Source: an uncultured Pelagibacteraceae bacterium
Lineage (GTDB): Bacteria; Pseudomonadota; Alphaproteobacteria; Pelagibacterales; Pelagibacteraceae
NCBI GenBank assembly: GCA_902572775.1
Contig: CACGHF010000002.1
Location: forward strand, 1 to 63,109
Direction of reading: 5' to 3'
DNA length: 63,109 bases
Shown piece after piece: positions 26,052 to 36,217 of the stretch. Below the pieces are notes generated by a model, which ran no database searches, was not told the origin of the DNA, and saw nothing but the letters and a program-made list of their open reading frames with translations. Both the position numbers and the translations under genes were made by a program. Within the stretch, counting starts at the first letter, position 1. The number at the start of each line of letters is the position of its first letter.

Positions 26052-26420
26052 CTATTTATTTGTTTGTTTTATTAAGTTTTCTATTTTTTCCGCATACTCA
26101 AAAGATTCATCTTTTCTAAAAAGTAATTTTGGTAAAAATTTCATAACCACTTTTTGTGATAAAATTTTTCTAATTAAAAATGAGTATTCCCTTAAAACAT
26201 TAATTGTTTCCTCCGCATCTTTTCCTCCTAATGGAAGAACATATGCTTTAGCAATTTTTAAATCTGGACTCATTCTAACCTCAGTAACTGTTATAGTATT
26301 TGTTTCTAAATTTGGCACCTTAGCCTCATTTCTTATAAAAATCATGCTTAAAGACTGTTTGATCATTTCTCCTACTCTAAGCTGTCTTTGAGATACCGGT
26401 TTTCCTATTCTATCTGCCAT
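26052..26420 (-). CDS. rbfA: Ribosome-binding factor A
   Basis: Small KH-fold factor for 30S maturation. The 122-residue protein has the family pattern RQLRVGEMIKQSLSMIF near the N-terminus, VTEVRMSPDLKIAKAYVLPLG in the centre and the MKFLPKLLFRKDESFEYAEKI C-terminal block. Its start codon shares a base with the infB stop. Confidence 0.94.
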   Translation of the reverse strand: MADRIGKPVSQRQLRVGEMIKQSLSMIFIRNEAKVPNLETNTITVTEVRMSPDLKIAKAYVLPLGGKDAEETINVLREYSFLIRKILSQKVVMKFLPKLLFRKDESFEYAEKIENLIKQTNK

Positions 26421-28639
26421 TAAATTGACCTCTCTGTAGATGTAACACTAAAAGCTTCTATTGTGTCATTTTTTTGGAAATCCATATAATCTTTAACAGT
26501 AATTCCACATTCTTGACCACCACTTACCTGTTTTACCTGATTTTTTTCTCTAAATATTGATGAAACTTTTCCAGTATAAATAATAGCGCCGTCCCTAATA
26601 ATTCTAACATCTGAAGTACTATTAATTTCTCCTTCAGTTACTTTTGAACCTGCAACTTTTCCAGCACCTGAGACTTTAAATATTTCCAAGATTTGTGCAG
26701 TACCAGTAATTGTTTCTTGGACATCAGGTGCCAATAATCCTGACATTCTTTGTTTAATATAATCTAAAACTTCATAAATAATATTGTATGAGGATATTTT
26801 TATTTTTTCATTTTCAGCAAGTTTTTTTGCTTCTTTGCTTGGTTTAACATTGAAGGCTATTAATACTGCGTTCGATGCTTTTGCTAATGTAACGTCAGTC
26901 TCTGTTACCATTCCAATATCTGCTAATATTATTTTAGGTTTGACTTCATCATGCTTAATTTGGCTAATTGCATTTTTAATTGCTTCTGATGATCCATGTA
27001 CATCAGATTTAATAATTAAATTTAATTCTTCTGTGGATTTATCTGAAAAAGCAGAATCTTGAGTTGCAAAAGTTAGTGGATTTTTTCCATCTTTACTTTC
27101 TTGGGCTCTGTTTTCACTCAATGTCTTGGCCTCTTTTTCTGTGTCTAGTACAATAAAATCATCACCAGCTTTTGCCGCACCATTTATTCCTAAAATTTCA
27201 ACAGGTGTTGAAGGTAATGCTTCATTGATATTTTTACCTTTATCATTAATAATAGCTCTTATTTTTCCCCACTTTAAACCGCTTACAAAAAAATCACCTC
27301 TCTTGAGAGTTCCGGTGGTAACAATTATATTTGCTACCGGACCTCTACCAACATCAATTTTAGACTCTAAGACTATACCTGTAGCTTTAGATTGATAATC
27401 TGTTTTAAGATCTAAAATCTCTGCTTGAAGTATTATAGACTCAACTAATTTATCTAAGTTTTGTTTTGTTTTAGTTGAAATTTCAACCATTAAAGTATCA
27501 CCAGATAAATCTTCAGCGATCAATTCGTGTTCTAATAATTGATTTTTTATTTTCTGAGGATCTGCCTCTGGTAAATCACATTTATTTATTGCTACAACTA
27601 TTGGAACATTTGCAGCTTTAGCATGTTTTATAGACTCAACTGTTTGAGGTTTAACCCCATCATCAGCAGCGACTACTAAAACAACTACGTCTGTTAATTT
27701 TGATCCTCTTGCTCTCATTTCTGTAAATGCAGCATGACCTGGAGTATCAATAAATGTTAATTTATTATCTTGGCTTTCAATTTGATAAGCTCCAATGTGT
27801 TGGGTTATCCCACCAAATTCTCCTGAAACCACGTTTGCACTTCTTAGCACATCTAGTACTGATGTTTTACCATGATCGACATGACCCATTACAGTAACTA
27901 TTGGTGGTCGATTTTTTAAATTTTCTGTTCTTGATGCTTTTATTTTTTGAATTATTTCTTCTGCTTTCTCTTCCCTAATTGGATTATGACCAAATTCTTT
28001 AACTAAATATTCTGCTGTATCTGCAGCCAATGTTTGATTGATGGTCACAGTAACACCCATACCAAATAAATGCTTAATTACATTGCTTGATTGTTCAGCC
28101 ATTCTATTTGCAAGTTCTCTTACTGTGATTGCTTCAGGAATATTGACATCTCTTTTAATCGGTTTTGAATTTTCTTGAGTATCATCTTTTGTAGCATTTT
28201 TAATTTCTTTTTGTCTTGCTCTCTTTACTGATGCTAAACTTCTTTGTTTTGCATCAATCTCATCACTTAGTGCTCTTGATACAGTTAACTTTAACTCTCT
28301 CTTCTTTGTTCCTGCTTTTAAAGTTTTTCTATCTTTGTTTTCACTATCTCCTTTAAGTCGTTTAGTAGCTCTTTGCTCTGCTAATTTTCTCTTTTCAAAA
28401 TCGTTCGTTATAGGGGGTGATTTAGGATTAAATGAAGGTTTTAATGGTGTTCCTCTGTTAAAAGTTGAGGTTGTTCTTGGCTTATTTGTAGTAGATCTAA
28501 ATGATCCTCCTCTACTCGAGAATTTTCCAGTTTGTTTTTCAATTACTACAGAATTTTTTCCTTGTGATTTAGCAATCTCAATGTTCTTGATTGATTTTTT
28601 GGCTGAGCCTGAAATTGTTAATTTTGTTTTTTTCTCCAT
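26420..28639 (-). CDS. infB: Translation initiation factor IF-2
   Basis: GTPase that places initiator tRNA on the 30S subunit. The 739-residue protein has a basic low-complexity N-terminal part (about residues 1-160), an IF2_N segment around VRELANRMAEQS, then the G domain with GHVDHGKTS (G1), DTPGHAAFTEMRARG (G3) and NKCDLP (G4), followed by domains II-IV and the C-terminal SGGQECGITVKDY fMet-tRNA-binding block. The N-terminal region is much reduced compared with enteric IF-2. It follows nusA with 10 bp between; ylxR is not present. Confidence 0.97.
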   Translation of the reverse strand: MEKKTKLTISGSAKKSIKNIEIAKSQGKNSVVIEKQTGKFSSRGGSFRSTTNKPRTTSTFNRGTPLKPSFNPKSPPITNDFEKRKLAEQRATKRLKGDSENKDRKTLKAGTKKRELKLTVSRALSDEIDAKQRSLASVKRARQKEIKNATKDDTQENSKPIKRDVNIPEAITVRELANRMAEQSSNVIKHLFGMGVTVTINQTLAADTAEYLVKEFGHNPIREEKAEEIIQKIKASRTENLKNRPPIVTVMGHVDHGKTSVLDVLRSANVVSGEFGGITQHIGAYQIESQDNKLTFIDTPGHAAFTEMRARGSKLTDVVVLVVAADDGVKPQTVESIKHAKAANVPIVVAINKCDLPEADPQKIKNQLLEHELIAEDLSGDTLMVEISTKTKQNLDKLVESIILQAEILDLKTDYQSKATGIVLESKIDVGRGPVANIIVTTGTLKRGDFFVSGLKWGKIRAIINDKGKNINEALPSTPVEILGINGAAKAGDDFIVLDTEKEAKTLSENRAQESKDGKNPLTFATQDSAFSDKSTEELNLIIKSDVHGSSEAIKNAISQIKHDEVKPKIILADIGMVTETDVTLAKASNAVLIAFNVKPSKEAKKLAENEKIKISSYNIIYEVLDYIKQRMSGLLAPDVQETITGTAQILEIFKVSGAGKVAGSKVTEGEINSTSDVRIIRDGAIIYTGKVSSIFREKNQVKQVSGGQECGITVKDYMDFQKNDTIEAFSVTSTERSI

Positions 28640-28649
28640 ACCTCATCAC

Positions 28650-30203
28650 TCAATCTTTATAAACAATGTTTCTGGCAGACATAATTAGTTCATCCGCTTC
28701 TTCTTTAGATAAAGCAAAATCTTCCAGATAACCTTGGATTTTCACTCTCTCACCTTTAACCACGTCATAACCACCAGTTAATTCATCAGATGCTAAATCT
28801 GCAAAATCTTCTAAACTTAAGATTTTTTGTTCACCAAGTGTGACTAACATTCCTGGTGTTAATCCCTTTAAATTAATCAAGGCATCTTCCAGACCTAATT
28901 CTTTAATTCTCTGAGAAATATCCTCCTGATCCTTTTCATGAAACTCTTTAGCTCTCTCTATCAATGCTTTGGCAGTATCTTCTTCTATACCTTCAATCTT
29001 CATTAAGTTTTCAGCTGAACTATCTTTAATGTCATCAATAGTTGAAAAACCTTCAGCAACAAGTAACTGACCCAACGTTTCATCTAACTCTAAATTTTTT
29101 ACAAAGTTCTCTGTTTTTTCTTTAAATTCTAATTGTCTTCGTTCAGAGTCTTCTGCATCTGTCATTATATTGATTTCATAATTTAAGAGTTTTGTCGCAA
29201 GTCTTACATTTTGACCTCTTCTCCCAATTGCTTTGCTTAAATTTTCCTCAGTAAGAATTACATCAAGTTTTTTTCTTTCACTATCAACATTAACTCTTTG
29301 CACTTCAGCAGGGGATAACGCATTTGAAACCAAAATAGCAGGGTCTTCTGACCAATTAACTATATCAATTTTCTCTCCTTGAAGTTCATTTACAACAGCT
29401 TGAACTCTTGAACCTCTCATACCTACACAAGCACCTACTGGATCTAGAGATGTATCAACTGCTTTAACACATATTTTAGCTCTACTTCCAGGATCTCTTG
29501 AAGAAGATTTAATTTCTATTAGTCCATCATAAATTTCAGGAACCTCTTGAACAAAAAGCTTTTCCATAAATTTAGGATGAGCTCTAGATAGAAATATTTG
29601 TTGCCCTCTAGGTTCTCTTCTAACATCATAACAATAAGCTTTTATACGATCACCTGCTTTAATATTTTCACGAGGTATTAATTCATTTTTTTGAATTATT
29701 GCTTCAGTTCTTCCTAAATCAACAATTACATTTCCAAATTCTAATCTCTTTACAATTCCACTTAAAATAGTGTCTTTCTTATCAATAAAATCATTAAATT
29801 GTCTTTCTCTTTCAGCTTCTCTTACATTAAAACTAATCACCTGCTTTGCGGTTTGCGCAGCTATTCTTCCAAAATCAAATGAAGGAAGTGGCTGTAATAC
29901 TTCGTCACCAATGGACTTATCTTTGTTTAATTCATTTAAATTAATTGCATCTTCCAATTTTATCTCTGTATTTGCATTTTCAGGATTTTCAGCAATTATC
30001 AATTTTCTAAAGAGCTCAATATCTCCATTGTCTCTATTTATAGAAACTTTTATTTCATTTTCCTGTCCAAATTTTGATTTTGCAGCTTTAGCAATACCTG
30101 TTTCCATAGAACTTATAATTAGTTCTTTATCAATTGATTTTTCTAAAGCTACAGCTTCAGCAATTCTCAATAATTCAAGTTTATCTGCTCTTTTATTTAA
30201 CAT
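28650..30203 (-). CDS. nusA: Transcription termination/antitermination factor NusA
   Basis: RNA polymerase-binding factor in pausing, termination and antitermination. I set the start at ATG 30203, giving 517 residues that begin MLNKRADKLELLRIAEAVA; a GGAG site lies about 12 nt upstream, and the longer frame runs back into the terminator hairpin. It has the N-terminal domain (1-130), S1 domain (ILSGIVKRLEFGNVIVDLG), two KH domains (GMRGSRVQAVVNEL, GRRGQNVRLATKLL) and C-terminal acidic helix-hairpin-helix repeats (residues about 360-510). It starts the operon, with no rimP before it. Confidence 0.96.
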   Translation of the reverse strand: MLNKRADKLELLRIAEAVALEKSIDKELIISSMETGIAKAAKSKFGQENEIKVSINRDNGDIELFRKLIIAENPENANTEIKLEDAINLNELNKDKSIGDEVLQPLPSFDFGRIAAQTAKQVISFNVREAERERQFNDFIDKKDTILSGIVKRLEFGNVIVDLGRTEAIIQKNELIPRENIKAGDRIKAYCYDVRREPRGQQIFLSRAHPKFMEKLFVQEVPEIYDGLIEIKSSSRDPGSRAKICVKAVDTSLDPVGACVGMRGSRVQAVVNELQGEKIDIVNWSEDPAILVSNALSPAEVQRVNVDSERKKLDVILTEENLSKAIGRRGQNVRLATKLLNYEINIMTDAEDSERRQLEFKEKTENFVKNLELDETLGQLLVAEGFSTIDDIKDSSAENLMKIEGIEEDTAKALIERAKEFHEKDQEDISQRIKELGLEDALINLKGLTPGMLVTLGEQKILSLEDFADLASDELTGGYDVVKGERVKIQGYLEDFALSKEEADELIMSARNIVYKD

Positions 30204-30219
30204 AATTTTGTTTGCTCCA

Positions 30220-30246
30220 AAAAAAAATGGGCTAAAGCCCATTTTG
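30220..30246 (-). terminator. Intrinsic terminator/attenuator between metK and nusA
   Basis: On the minus strand AAAATGGGC (pairing with GCCCATTTT) forms a 9-bp stem with loop TTTA, followed by an uninterrupted T tract (30228-30220 region). It lies 57 bp after the metK stop and 17 bp before the nusA ATG. It can end metK transcripts and, if readthrough occurs, act as an attenuator before nusA. Confidence 0.85.
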
Positions 30247-30302
30247 TAAAGTTCAATAATGTAGTTGCAATATAGTAAAGTTTTTTTTTAATTCAACAGA
30301 AA

Positions 30303-31472
30303 CTATTTAGAAAAAACGTTAGTTTTATCAGTTTTTTCCCATGAAAATGAACCATTTTCCTCAGGTGCTCTACCAAAATGACCATAGGCAGATGTTTTTT
30401 CATATATTGGTTTGTTTAAATTTAACATTTCTCTGATACCTCTAGGGCTTAAATCAAAATTTTCTTTAATCTTTTCTACAACAAATTTATTTTTATCTAG
30501 ATCGTTATCAAATAAATCGACATAGATAGATAATGGTTTTGATACACCAATTGCATAAGCTAACTGAATTAAACATTTCTCAGCAATTTTAGAACCAACA
30601 ACATTTTTAGCAATGTACCTTGCCGCATAAGCTGCTGATCTATCAACTTTAGTTGGATCTTTTCCAGAGAAAGCACCACCACCATGAGGTGCTGCTCCAC
30701 CATAAGTATCAACAATAATTTTTCTACCTGTCAAACCACAATCTCCATCTGGTCCACCAATTACAAAATTTCCTGTAGGATTTACATAAAACTCATCCTC
30801 ATTAAAACCATCAAGAAAATTCTCAGGAATAGATTTTAACATATAAGGTCTAAGTAAATCTTTGACTTGCGATTGATTAACATCTGGTGAATGCTGCGAA
30901 GAGATAACTACAGATTTTACTTTTGAGGGTTTTCCATCAACATATTCGAATGTTACCTGACTTTTTGAATCTGGTTCTATATTTTTTAATTTTCCAGATT
31001 TTCTATCTTCAGCCATTAGTCTTAAAATTTTATGAGAATAATGTATAGGTGCTGGCATTAAAACATCTGTTTCATTACATGCATATCCAAACATTATACC
31101 TTGATCACCAGCTCCTTCGTCTTTGTTACCAGAGGAGTCTACGCCCATAGCAATATCAGCTGATTGGGAATGTAAATGACTTTCAATATTTGTAGCTTCT
31201 TTCCAAGTAAATCCTTCTTGGTCATAACCAATATCTTTTATACAATTTCTTACTTTTTCAATTAATTTATCTTTTTTTATTTCAGGCCCTCTTACCTCTC
31301 CAGCTAAAACAACTTTATTTGTTGTGGTTAGTGTTTCGCAAGCAACTCTAGAGTATGGATCTCCAGAAATAAAACTATCAACAACCATATCTGAAATCCT
31401 GTCAGATACTTTATCTGGATGACCTTCAGAAACAGACTCACTTGTGAAAAGATAATTTTTTAAGTTACTCAT
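30303..31472 (-). CDS. metK: S-adenosylmethionine synthetase
   Basis: Makes SAM from methionine and ATP. The 389-residue protein has the N-terminal [16 protein letters not shown], the ATP-binding [12 protein letters not shown] near residues 116-127, the P-loop-like [15 protein letters not shown] near 265-279 and [13 protein letters not shown] near 239. The start overlaps lnt by 8 bp, so there is no room for a SAM riboswitch in front of it. Its transcript ends at the strong hairpin before nusA. Confidence 0.97.
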   Translation of the reverse strand: MSNLKNYLFTSESVSEGHPDKVSDRISDMVVDSFISGDPYSRVACETLTTTNKVVLAGEVRGPEIKKDKLIEKVRNCIKDIGYDQEGFTWKEATNIESHLHSQSADIAMGVDSSGNKDEGAGDQGIMFGYACNETDVLMPAPIHYSHKILRLMAEDRKSGKLKNIEPDSKSQVTFEYVDGKPSKVKSVVISSQHSPDVNQSQVKDLLRPYMLKSIPENFLDGFNEDEFYVNPTGNFVIGGPDGDCGLTGRKIIVDTYGGAAPHGGGAFSGKDPTKVDRSAAYAARYIAKNVVGSKIAEKCLIQLAYAIGVSKPLSIYVDLFDNDLDKNKFVVEKIKENFDLSPRGIREMLNLNKPIYEKTSAYGHFGRAPEENGSFSWEKTDKTNVFSK

Positions 31473-33009
31473 TTTTAAGTTTATTAAATGAAAATATTAA
31501 AAAAATATACAACAAAATTATAAATCCAAAAATTTTATTTCCAAATTTTGCAAAAAGAGTCATCTCTATTTTCCTTGATTCAGTTAAATCTACATAACCA
31601 GAATTATTAATATCAACCTTTTGTTCAATAACTCCCATTGGGTTAATAATTGCTGTTGTCCCATTATTTGTTGACCTTAAAACATATTTTCCACTCTCTA
31701 TAGCTCTAAAAATACTATGAGTAAAATGTTGCTCTGGACCAATTGATTTACCAAACCAACCATCTTCAGAAATATTTACAATATAATCAAAGTTACTGTT
31801 TGTAAAAATTTTACCAGAATAAATTATTTCATAACAAATAAGGGGCAATATTTTTACTGATAAATTATTAAATTTCAGATCAATTATGTTTCTTTCTTCT
31901 CCTTTTGAATATGATTGGTAATCATTAGTAATTGTTTTTAGGCCTATACCTTTTAGTACTTTTTCAAAAGGTAAAAATTCACCAAAAGGAACAAGATTTA
32001 TTTTTTTATATGAATTTATTATATTTAGATTGTGATCAAAAATAGATAATGAATTAAAATGTTTAATAGTTTTATTCTCATCTTCTTTACTATTAATTCC
32101 CATTGCTAACAAATGATTTTCGTTAAATTTATTTTCAAATAACCACTTGTATTCTTTTAAATGGTCTTGTGAAATACCTGGAATTATACCTTCTGGCCAA
32201 ATAAAGATTATTTTTTCACTTTTTTTAGGAGAACTAGTTTCAATTAGTTCTTCTATTGCAGTTATAGGATCAACATTGTTATAAAATCTATCTATACTAA
32301 TGTTTGAACTCAAAATTCTTATTTTATAGTCAAGATTTTTTGCTTCTTTGTTGTTAAATTTTTCTAAATTTTGTGAACCAAGAACATAAAATGAAATTGT
32401 TGTAATAAGAAACGCAACACACACGCTAATATCTTTTTTATTTTCTCTTAAAATAAATATTGATGGACTAGTAAATAATGAAATACAAAAAAGATTAAAG
32501 CTGTAAGTACCCACAATTGACGTAATATTTAAAATTTCGATTTGGTTAGAGAAACTATAAGCAATTAAATTCCACGGGAAACCGGTTAGTATTGATCCTC
32601 TTAGAAACTCTACTATTCCAAATATTAAAGAAAAAAGAAAAAATGAGCTCAAATTTTTATTTGGTTTTAAAACTGCAAATAAATAAGCAACTAAAGCATA
32701 AAACAAGGCTAATAAACCAGGTATTAATATTATTACAAATGGTATTAAAAACTTAAAATTTTGATCAAACGTTAATGATATTGAGATCCAATATAAATTA
32801 CTTACAAAATAACCAAACCCAAAAAACCAACCATAAAGGAGAAATATTTTTTTATTTTTATAAAACTCATTTTTTTTTATTAAAAATATATAGAATAAAC
32901 TAAAAGTTAAAAAATTTATTACAACATAATTAAATGGAGGTAAACTTAATGAAGTAAGCACCCCTAATAAAATTAAATAAATTAATTCAATATAAAATTT
33001 ATTTTTCAA
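31465..33009 (-). CDS. lnt: Apolipoprotein N-acyltransferase
   Basis: Inner-membrane enzyme that adds the third acyl chain to lipoproteins. The 514-residue protein has about six to seven N-terminal helices (residues 1-215) and a periplasmic nitrilase domain whose Glu-Lys-Cys triad is seen in WPEGIIPG (near 272), [16 protein letters not shown] (near 338) and [11 protein letters not shown] (near 389). A final helix is near residues 487-505. corC, usually between ybeY and lnt, is missing. The window encodes several lipoprotein substrates (LptM-like, BON, DUF3576, LptE). Confidence 0.94.
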   Translation of the reverse strand: MKNKFYIELIYLILLGVLTSLSLPPFNYVVINFLTFSLFYIFLIKKNEFYKNKKIFLLYGWFFGFGYFVSNLYWISISLTFDQNFKFLIPFVIILIPGLLALFYALVAYLFAVLKPNKNLSSFFLFSLIFGIVEFLRGSILTGFPWNLIAYSFSNQIEILNITSIVGTYSFNLFCISLFTSPSIFILRENKKDISVCVAFLITTISFYVLGSQNLEKFNNKEAKNLDYKIRILSSNISIDRFYNNVDPITAIEELIETSSPKKSEKIIFIWPEGIIPGISQDHLKEYKWLFENKFNENHLLAMGINSKEDENKTIKHFNSLSIFDHNLNIINSYKKINLVPFGEFLPFEKVLKGIGLKTITNDYQSYSKGEERNIIDLKFNNLSVKILPLICYEIIYSGKIFTNSNFDYIVNISEDGWFGKSIGPEQHFTHSIFRAIESGKYVLRSTNNGTTAIINPMGVIEQKVDINNSGYVDLTESRKIEMTLFAKFGNKIFGFIILLYIFLIFSFNKLKNE

Positions 33010-33010
33010 T

Positions 33011-33472
33011 TTAATTTATTTTTGATTGTACAGATTTAAATAATAGATTTTCCTCTTTTAACATTTTGAAATAATCTTTATTTTTTTTGTGATCAAAACC
33101 TAAAAGATGAAGAAAACCATGTATTAATATTTTAGCAACTTTTTCTTTAAAAGATTTTAAATCTTGTGATCTTGGTTTGTCTAGATAATTATAACTAATG
33201 ATAATGTCTCCCAAATAAGTATTTTTTTTAATTTTTATTTTTTTATCTAATGGAAAAGATAAAATATCGGTAGATTTATTTTTTTTTCTAAAAACCTTAT
33301 TTAATTTTTTAATATTCTTATTATTTGAAAGTAATAGTGTGAAGGTTACTTTTTTATTTAAAAATTTATATTTTTTTGGAAAAGCTTTACATATTTTTTT
33401 AAAAAAAATATCCTTATTTTTAAGCCTTTTTGACCAAGCCTTCTCCTCAGAGAAGACAATAATACTAATCAT
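33011..33472 (-). CDS. ybeY: Endoribonuclease YbeY
   Basis: Metal-dependent RNase for 16S rRNA 3'-end maturation and quality control. The 153-residue protein ends in the diagnostic zinc motif H-x3-H-x5-H, seen as HGFLHLLGFDH near residues 119-129, and has STDILSFPLD near 68. It overlaps phoH by 8 bp and is followed by lnt 1 bp later. Confidence 0.93.
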   Translation of the reverse strand: MISIIVFSEEKAWSKRLKNKDIFFKKICKAFPKKYKFLNKKVTFTLLLSNNKNIKKLNKVFRKKNKSTDILSFPLDKKIKIKKNTYLGDIIISYNYLDKPRSQDLKSFKEKVAKILIHGFLHLLGFDHKKNKDYFKMLKEENLLFKSVQSKIN

Positions 33473-34460
33473 TATTTGAGTATGCTTTAACTATTTTAGA
33501 AACAAGTGGATGTCTAACTACATCTGAGTGATCAAAATCAACTATGGATATTTCCTTTAAGTGCCCAAGCAACTCTTTTGATCGGACTAATCCTGACATA
33601 CTTTTATTTGGTAAATCAATTTGAGAAGGATCTCCATTAACAACTATTTTTGAATTTTCTCCAATACGTGTTAGAAACATTTTAATCTGAGTATCCGTAG
33701 CATTTTGTGCTTCGTCTAAAATTGCAAAGGAATTTTTAAGAGTTCTGCCTCTCATAAATGCCAAAGGCGCAATCTCTATATCTCCAATCTCAATCATTCT
33801 CTGAATTTTTTCAAAGTCGAAGAGATCATATAAAGAGTCATATAAAGGTCTAAGATAAGGGTCTACTTTTTCCTTCATATCACCTGGCAAAAATCCCAAA
33901 CGCTCACCCGCTTCTACAGCCGGTCTTGAAAGAATAATTCTCTCAATCTTTTTTTCTAAGAGCATAGTCAAGCCTACGGCTACAGCCAAAAAAGTTTTTC
34001 CTGTTCCTGCTGGCCCAGCTGAAATTACAATATCACTCTCCCTCAGAACTCTCACATAGCTTTTTTGTTTTTCAGATCTAGGAATTATAGATTTTTTGGG
34101 AGTTTTGATAATGTCTGTAACGTTATTATTTTTTACTTTTTCATTAATCATAAAGTTATCAACTGATGAAAGTATATCTTTATTCTCTATACTTCCATTA
34201 TTAATAAACTGATTAGCCAAAAATTGAATAGCGTTTTTAATTTTTTCATTCTTTTCAGTTGTTGATTTAATTAAAATTGAATTTCCCCTTGAATATAAGC
34301 TACAATTTGTAATTTTTTCTAATTCTTGTAAATTTTTATTAAATTCTCCAACAACACCCATTAACAAGTTGTTGTCATGAAATATAACACTTAAAGAATT
34401 GTTATCTGAATAAACAAATTTTAAAGACTGATCGATATTCTTTTTTTTTATTTCACTCAA
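33465..34460 (-). CDS. phoH: PhoH-family ATPase (YbeZ)
   Basis: PhoH/YbeZ NTPase, a partner of YbeY in RNA metabolism. In 331 residues there is an N-terminal KH-like segment (residues about 15-90), Walker A SAGPAGTGKTFLAVAVG near 147-163, and Walker B FAILDEAQNAT near 241-251. The RPAVEAGERLGFLPGD block is characteristic. Gene order miaB-phoH-ybeY-lnt-metK is well conserved; here it is compressed by overlaps. Confidence 0.94.
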   Translation of the reverse strand: MSEIKKKNIDQSLKFVYSDNNSLSVIFHDNNLLMGVVGEFNKNLQELEKITNCSLYSRGNSILIKSTTEKNEKIKNAIQFLANQFINNGSIENKDILSSVDNFMINEKVKNNNVTDIIKTPKKSIIPRSEKQKSYVRVLRESDIVISAGPAGTGKTFLAVAVGLTMLLEKKIERIILSRPAVEAGERLGFLPGDMKEKVDPYLRPLYDSLYDLFDFEKIQRMIEIGDIEIAPLAFMRGRTLKNSFAILDEAQNATDTQIKMFLTRIGENSKIVVNGDPSQIDLPNKSMSGLVRSKELLGHLKEISIVDFDHSDVVRHPLVSKIVKAYSNND

Positions 34461-34463
34461 GTT

Positions 34464-35792
34464 CTAAGCAACCTTCTGATCCGAATTAGTTATAATTTCA
34501 CCGAATAAAGTATTTCTATTACTATCTTTAATTCTTACTTGCACTATTTTTCCAATATCACTTTTTTTACCATTAAAAATTACTGATGTCATATACTCAG
34601 ATCTACCAAATGCTTTACTTTTATGGTCAGTTAAATTTTCAACCAATACATCAATGATTTTCCCCTTCAATGAGTTGTTCATTTGGATTTGATTTTCGAA
34701 TAAAATAGTTTGAATTTTCTCTAATCTTTCCATAGAAATTTTTTTTTCAATCAAGTCTAAATTTTCAGCTACTGTTCCAGGTCTTGGGCTAAAGATGAAA
34801 GAATAAGAGTTAATAAATTTAACCCTTTGAATTAAATTAAAAGTATCTTTAAAATCCTGATCTTCTTCACCTGGATAACCTATAATAAAATCACTTGAAA
34901 ATTCTATCTTTGGATTAATTTCTTTTAATTTATCAAAAGTATTTAAATATTCCTTAATAGTATGTTTTCTGTTCATTGAGTTTAAAATTTTATTAGATCC
35001 ACTTTGGACAGGTAAATGCACTAGTGGCATTAACTTTTTAGAAGTTTTATAAACTTCAATCAAATCATTTGTCATATCTTTTGGGTGAGATGTTGTGTAT
35101 CTAACTCTTTTAATTTCTGATATTTTTTCAATATTTAAAATCAAATCTGATAATCTATATCCTTCATTATCATAAGCATTCACATTTTGACCAAGTAAAA
35201 TTATTTCTTTTGCACCATTATAAGCTAAATATTTTGCTTCATCTAAAATTTGATTAAATGGTCGAGAATATTCTGGTCCTCTAGTATATGGTACCACACA
35301 GAAATGACAAAATTTATCACATCCTTCTTGAATAGTTAAAAAAGATGAAACTTTTCCAGCTTCATTTTTTATTTTGCTTAAATATTTAAATTTAGAAACT
35401 GCATCAAACTCAGTCTCTTCTATCTTTTTCTTTTTTTTAGTATAATTTAAAATTGTATCATTAATTTTATGATAAGCTTGAGGTCCAATAACTAAATCTA
35501 TGTAAGGTTCTCTTTTAAGCATCTCTTGGTTTTCTGCTTGAGCTACACACCCTGCAATAATCACCAATGGTTTTTTTTTAGATCTAAAAATTTTTTTTAC
35601 CCTACCTATTTCATGATAAACCTTTTCTTTTGCCTTATCTCTGATGTGACATGTATTTAAAAGATAACAGTTTGCTTCTTCATATTTCTCTGTTTTTTCA
35701 TAACCAATTTTTTTAACTGAATCATATATTCTATTAGAGTCATACTCATTCATTTGACATCCAAAAGTTTTAATAAATATTTTTTGATTCAT
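34464..35792 (-). CDS. miaB: tRNA-2-methylthio-N6-dimethylallyladenosine synthase
   Basis: Radical-SAM methylthiotransferase acting on i6A37 of tRNAs that read UNN codons. The N-terminal auxiliary cluster cysteines are in FGCQMNEYDS (Cys10), LLNTCHIRDKA (near 49) and IAGCVAQAE (near 82). The radical-SAM motif is EGCDKFCHFCVVPYTRG near residues 156-172. A TRAM domain closes the 442-residue protein. It sits 5 bp after fur on the same strand. Confidence 0.96.
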   Translation of the reverse strand: MNQKIFIKTFGCQMNEYDSNRIYDSVKKIGYEKTEKYEEANCYLLNTCHIRDKAKEKVYHEIGRVKKIFRSKKKPLVIIAGCVAQAENQEMLKREPYIDLVIGPQAYHKINDTILNYTKKKKKIEETEFDAVSKFKYLSKIKNEAGKVSSFLTIQEGCDKFCHFCVVPYTRGPEYSRPFNQILDEAKYLAYNGAKEIILLGQNVNAYDNEGYRLSDLILNIEKISEIKRVRYTTSHPKDMTNDLIEVYKTSKKLMPLVHLPVQSGSNKILNSMNRKHTIKEYLNTFDKLKEINPKIEFSSDFIIGYPGEEDQDFKDTFNLIQRVKFINSYSFIFSPRPGTVAENLDLIEKKISMERLEKIQTILFENQIQMNNSLKGKIIDVLVENLTDHKSKAFGRSEYMTSVIFNGKKSDIGKIVQVRIKDSNRNTLFGEIITNSDQKVA

Positions 35793-35797
35793 AATTA

Positions 35798-36208
35798 TTA
35801 GGATTTTTTCTTAATCCCATATAATTCTAATTTATGGTCTACAAGTGTATATCCATATTTTTCTGCAACTTTTTTTTGAAGCTTTTCAATTTCTTCATCT
35901 ACAAATTCGATAATTTCACCAGTTTTCACATCAATTAAATGATCGTGATGGCCTTCATTTAGCTCTTCATATCTAGCTTTTCCACCTTTAAACTCATGCT
36001 TTGTTAATATTCCAGATTCTTCAAATAATTTTACCGTTCTATAAACAGTCGCAATACTTATTTTTGAATCAATTTTAGATACTCTATTATAAAGCTCATC
36101 TACATCCGGGTGGTCATTTGACTCTGACATTACTTGTGCAATTATTCTTCTTTGATCTGTTAATTTTACCCCTTTTGCTATACATTTTTGCTCTATTGTT
36201 TCTGACAT
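35798..36208 (-). CDS. fur: Fur/Mur-family metal regulator
   Basis: Ferric-uptake-type regulator of 136 residues, distinct from Irr at 20.4 kb. It has the winged helix (GVKLTDQRRIIAQVM; SIATVYRTVKLFEESGIL near residues 51-68) and the metal/dimer block EGHHDHLIDVKTGEIIEF near 89-106. The usual HLICxxCG cysteines are replaced by DVKTG, as in alphaproteobacterial Fur/Mur proteins that often sense manganese. Which metal it senses cannot be told. It lies between tsaB and miaB, its standard location. Confidence 0.88.
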   Translation of the reverse strand: MSETIEQKCIAKGVKLTDQRRIIAQVMSESNDHPDVDELYNRVSKIDSKISIATVYRTVKLFEESGILTKHEFKGGKARYEELNEGHHDHLIDVKTGEIIEFVDEEIEKLQKKVAEKYGYTLVDHKLELYGIKKKS

Positions 36209-36217
36209 AAAATAATT

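Noticed and set aside
31473..31500. SAM riboswitch in front of metK
   Set aside because: metK overlaps lnt by 8 bp, so no leader region exists.
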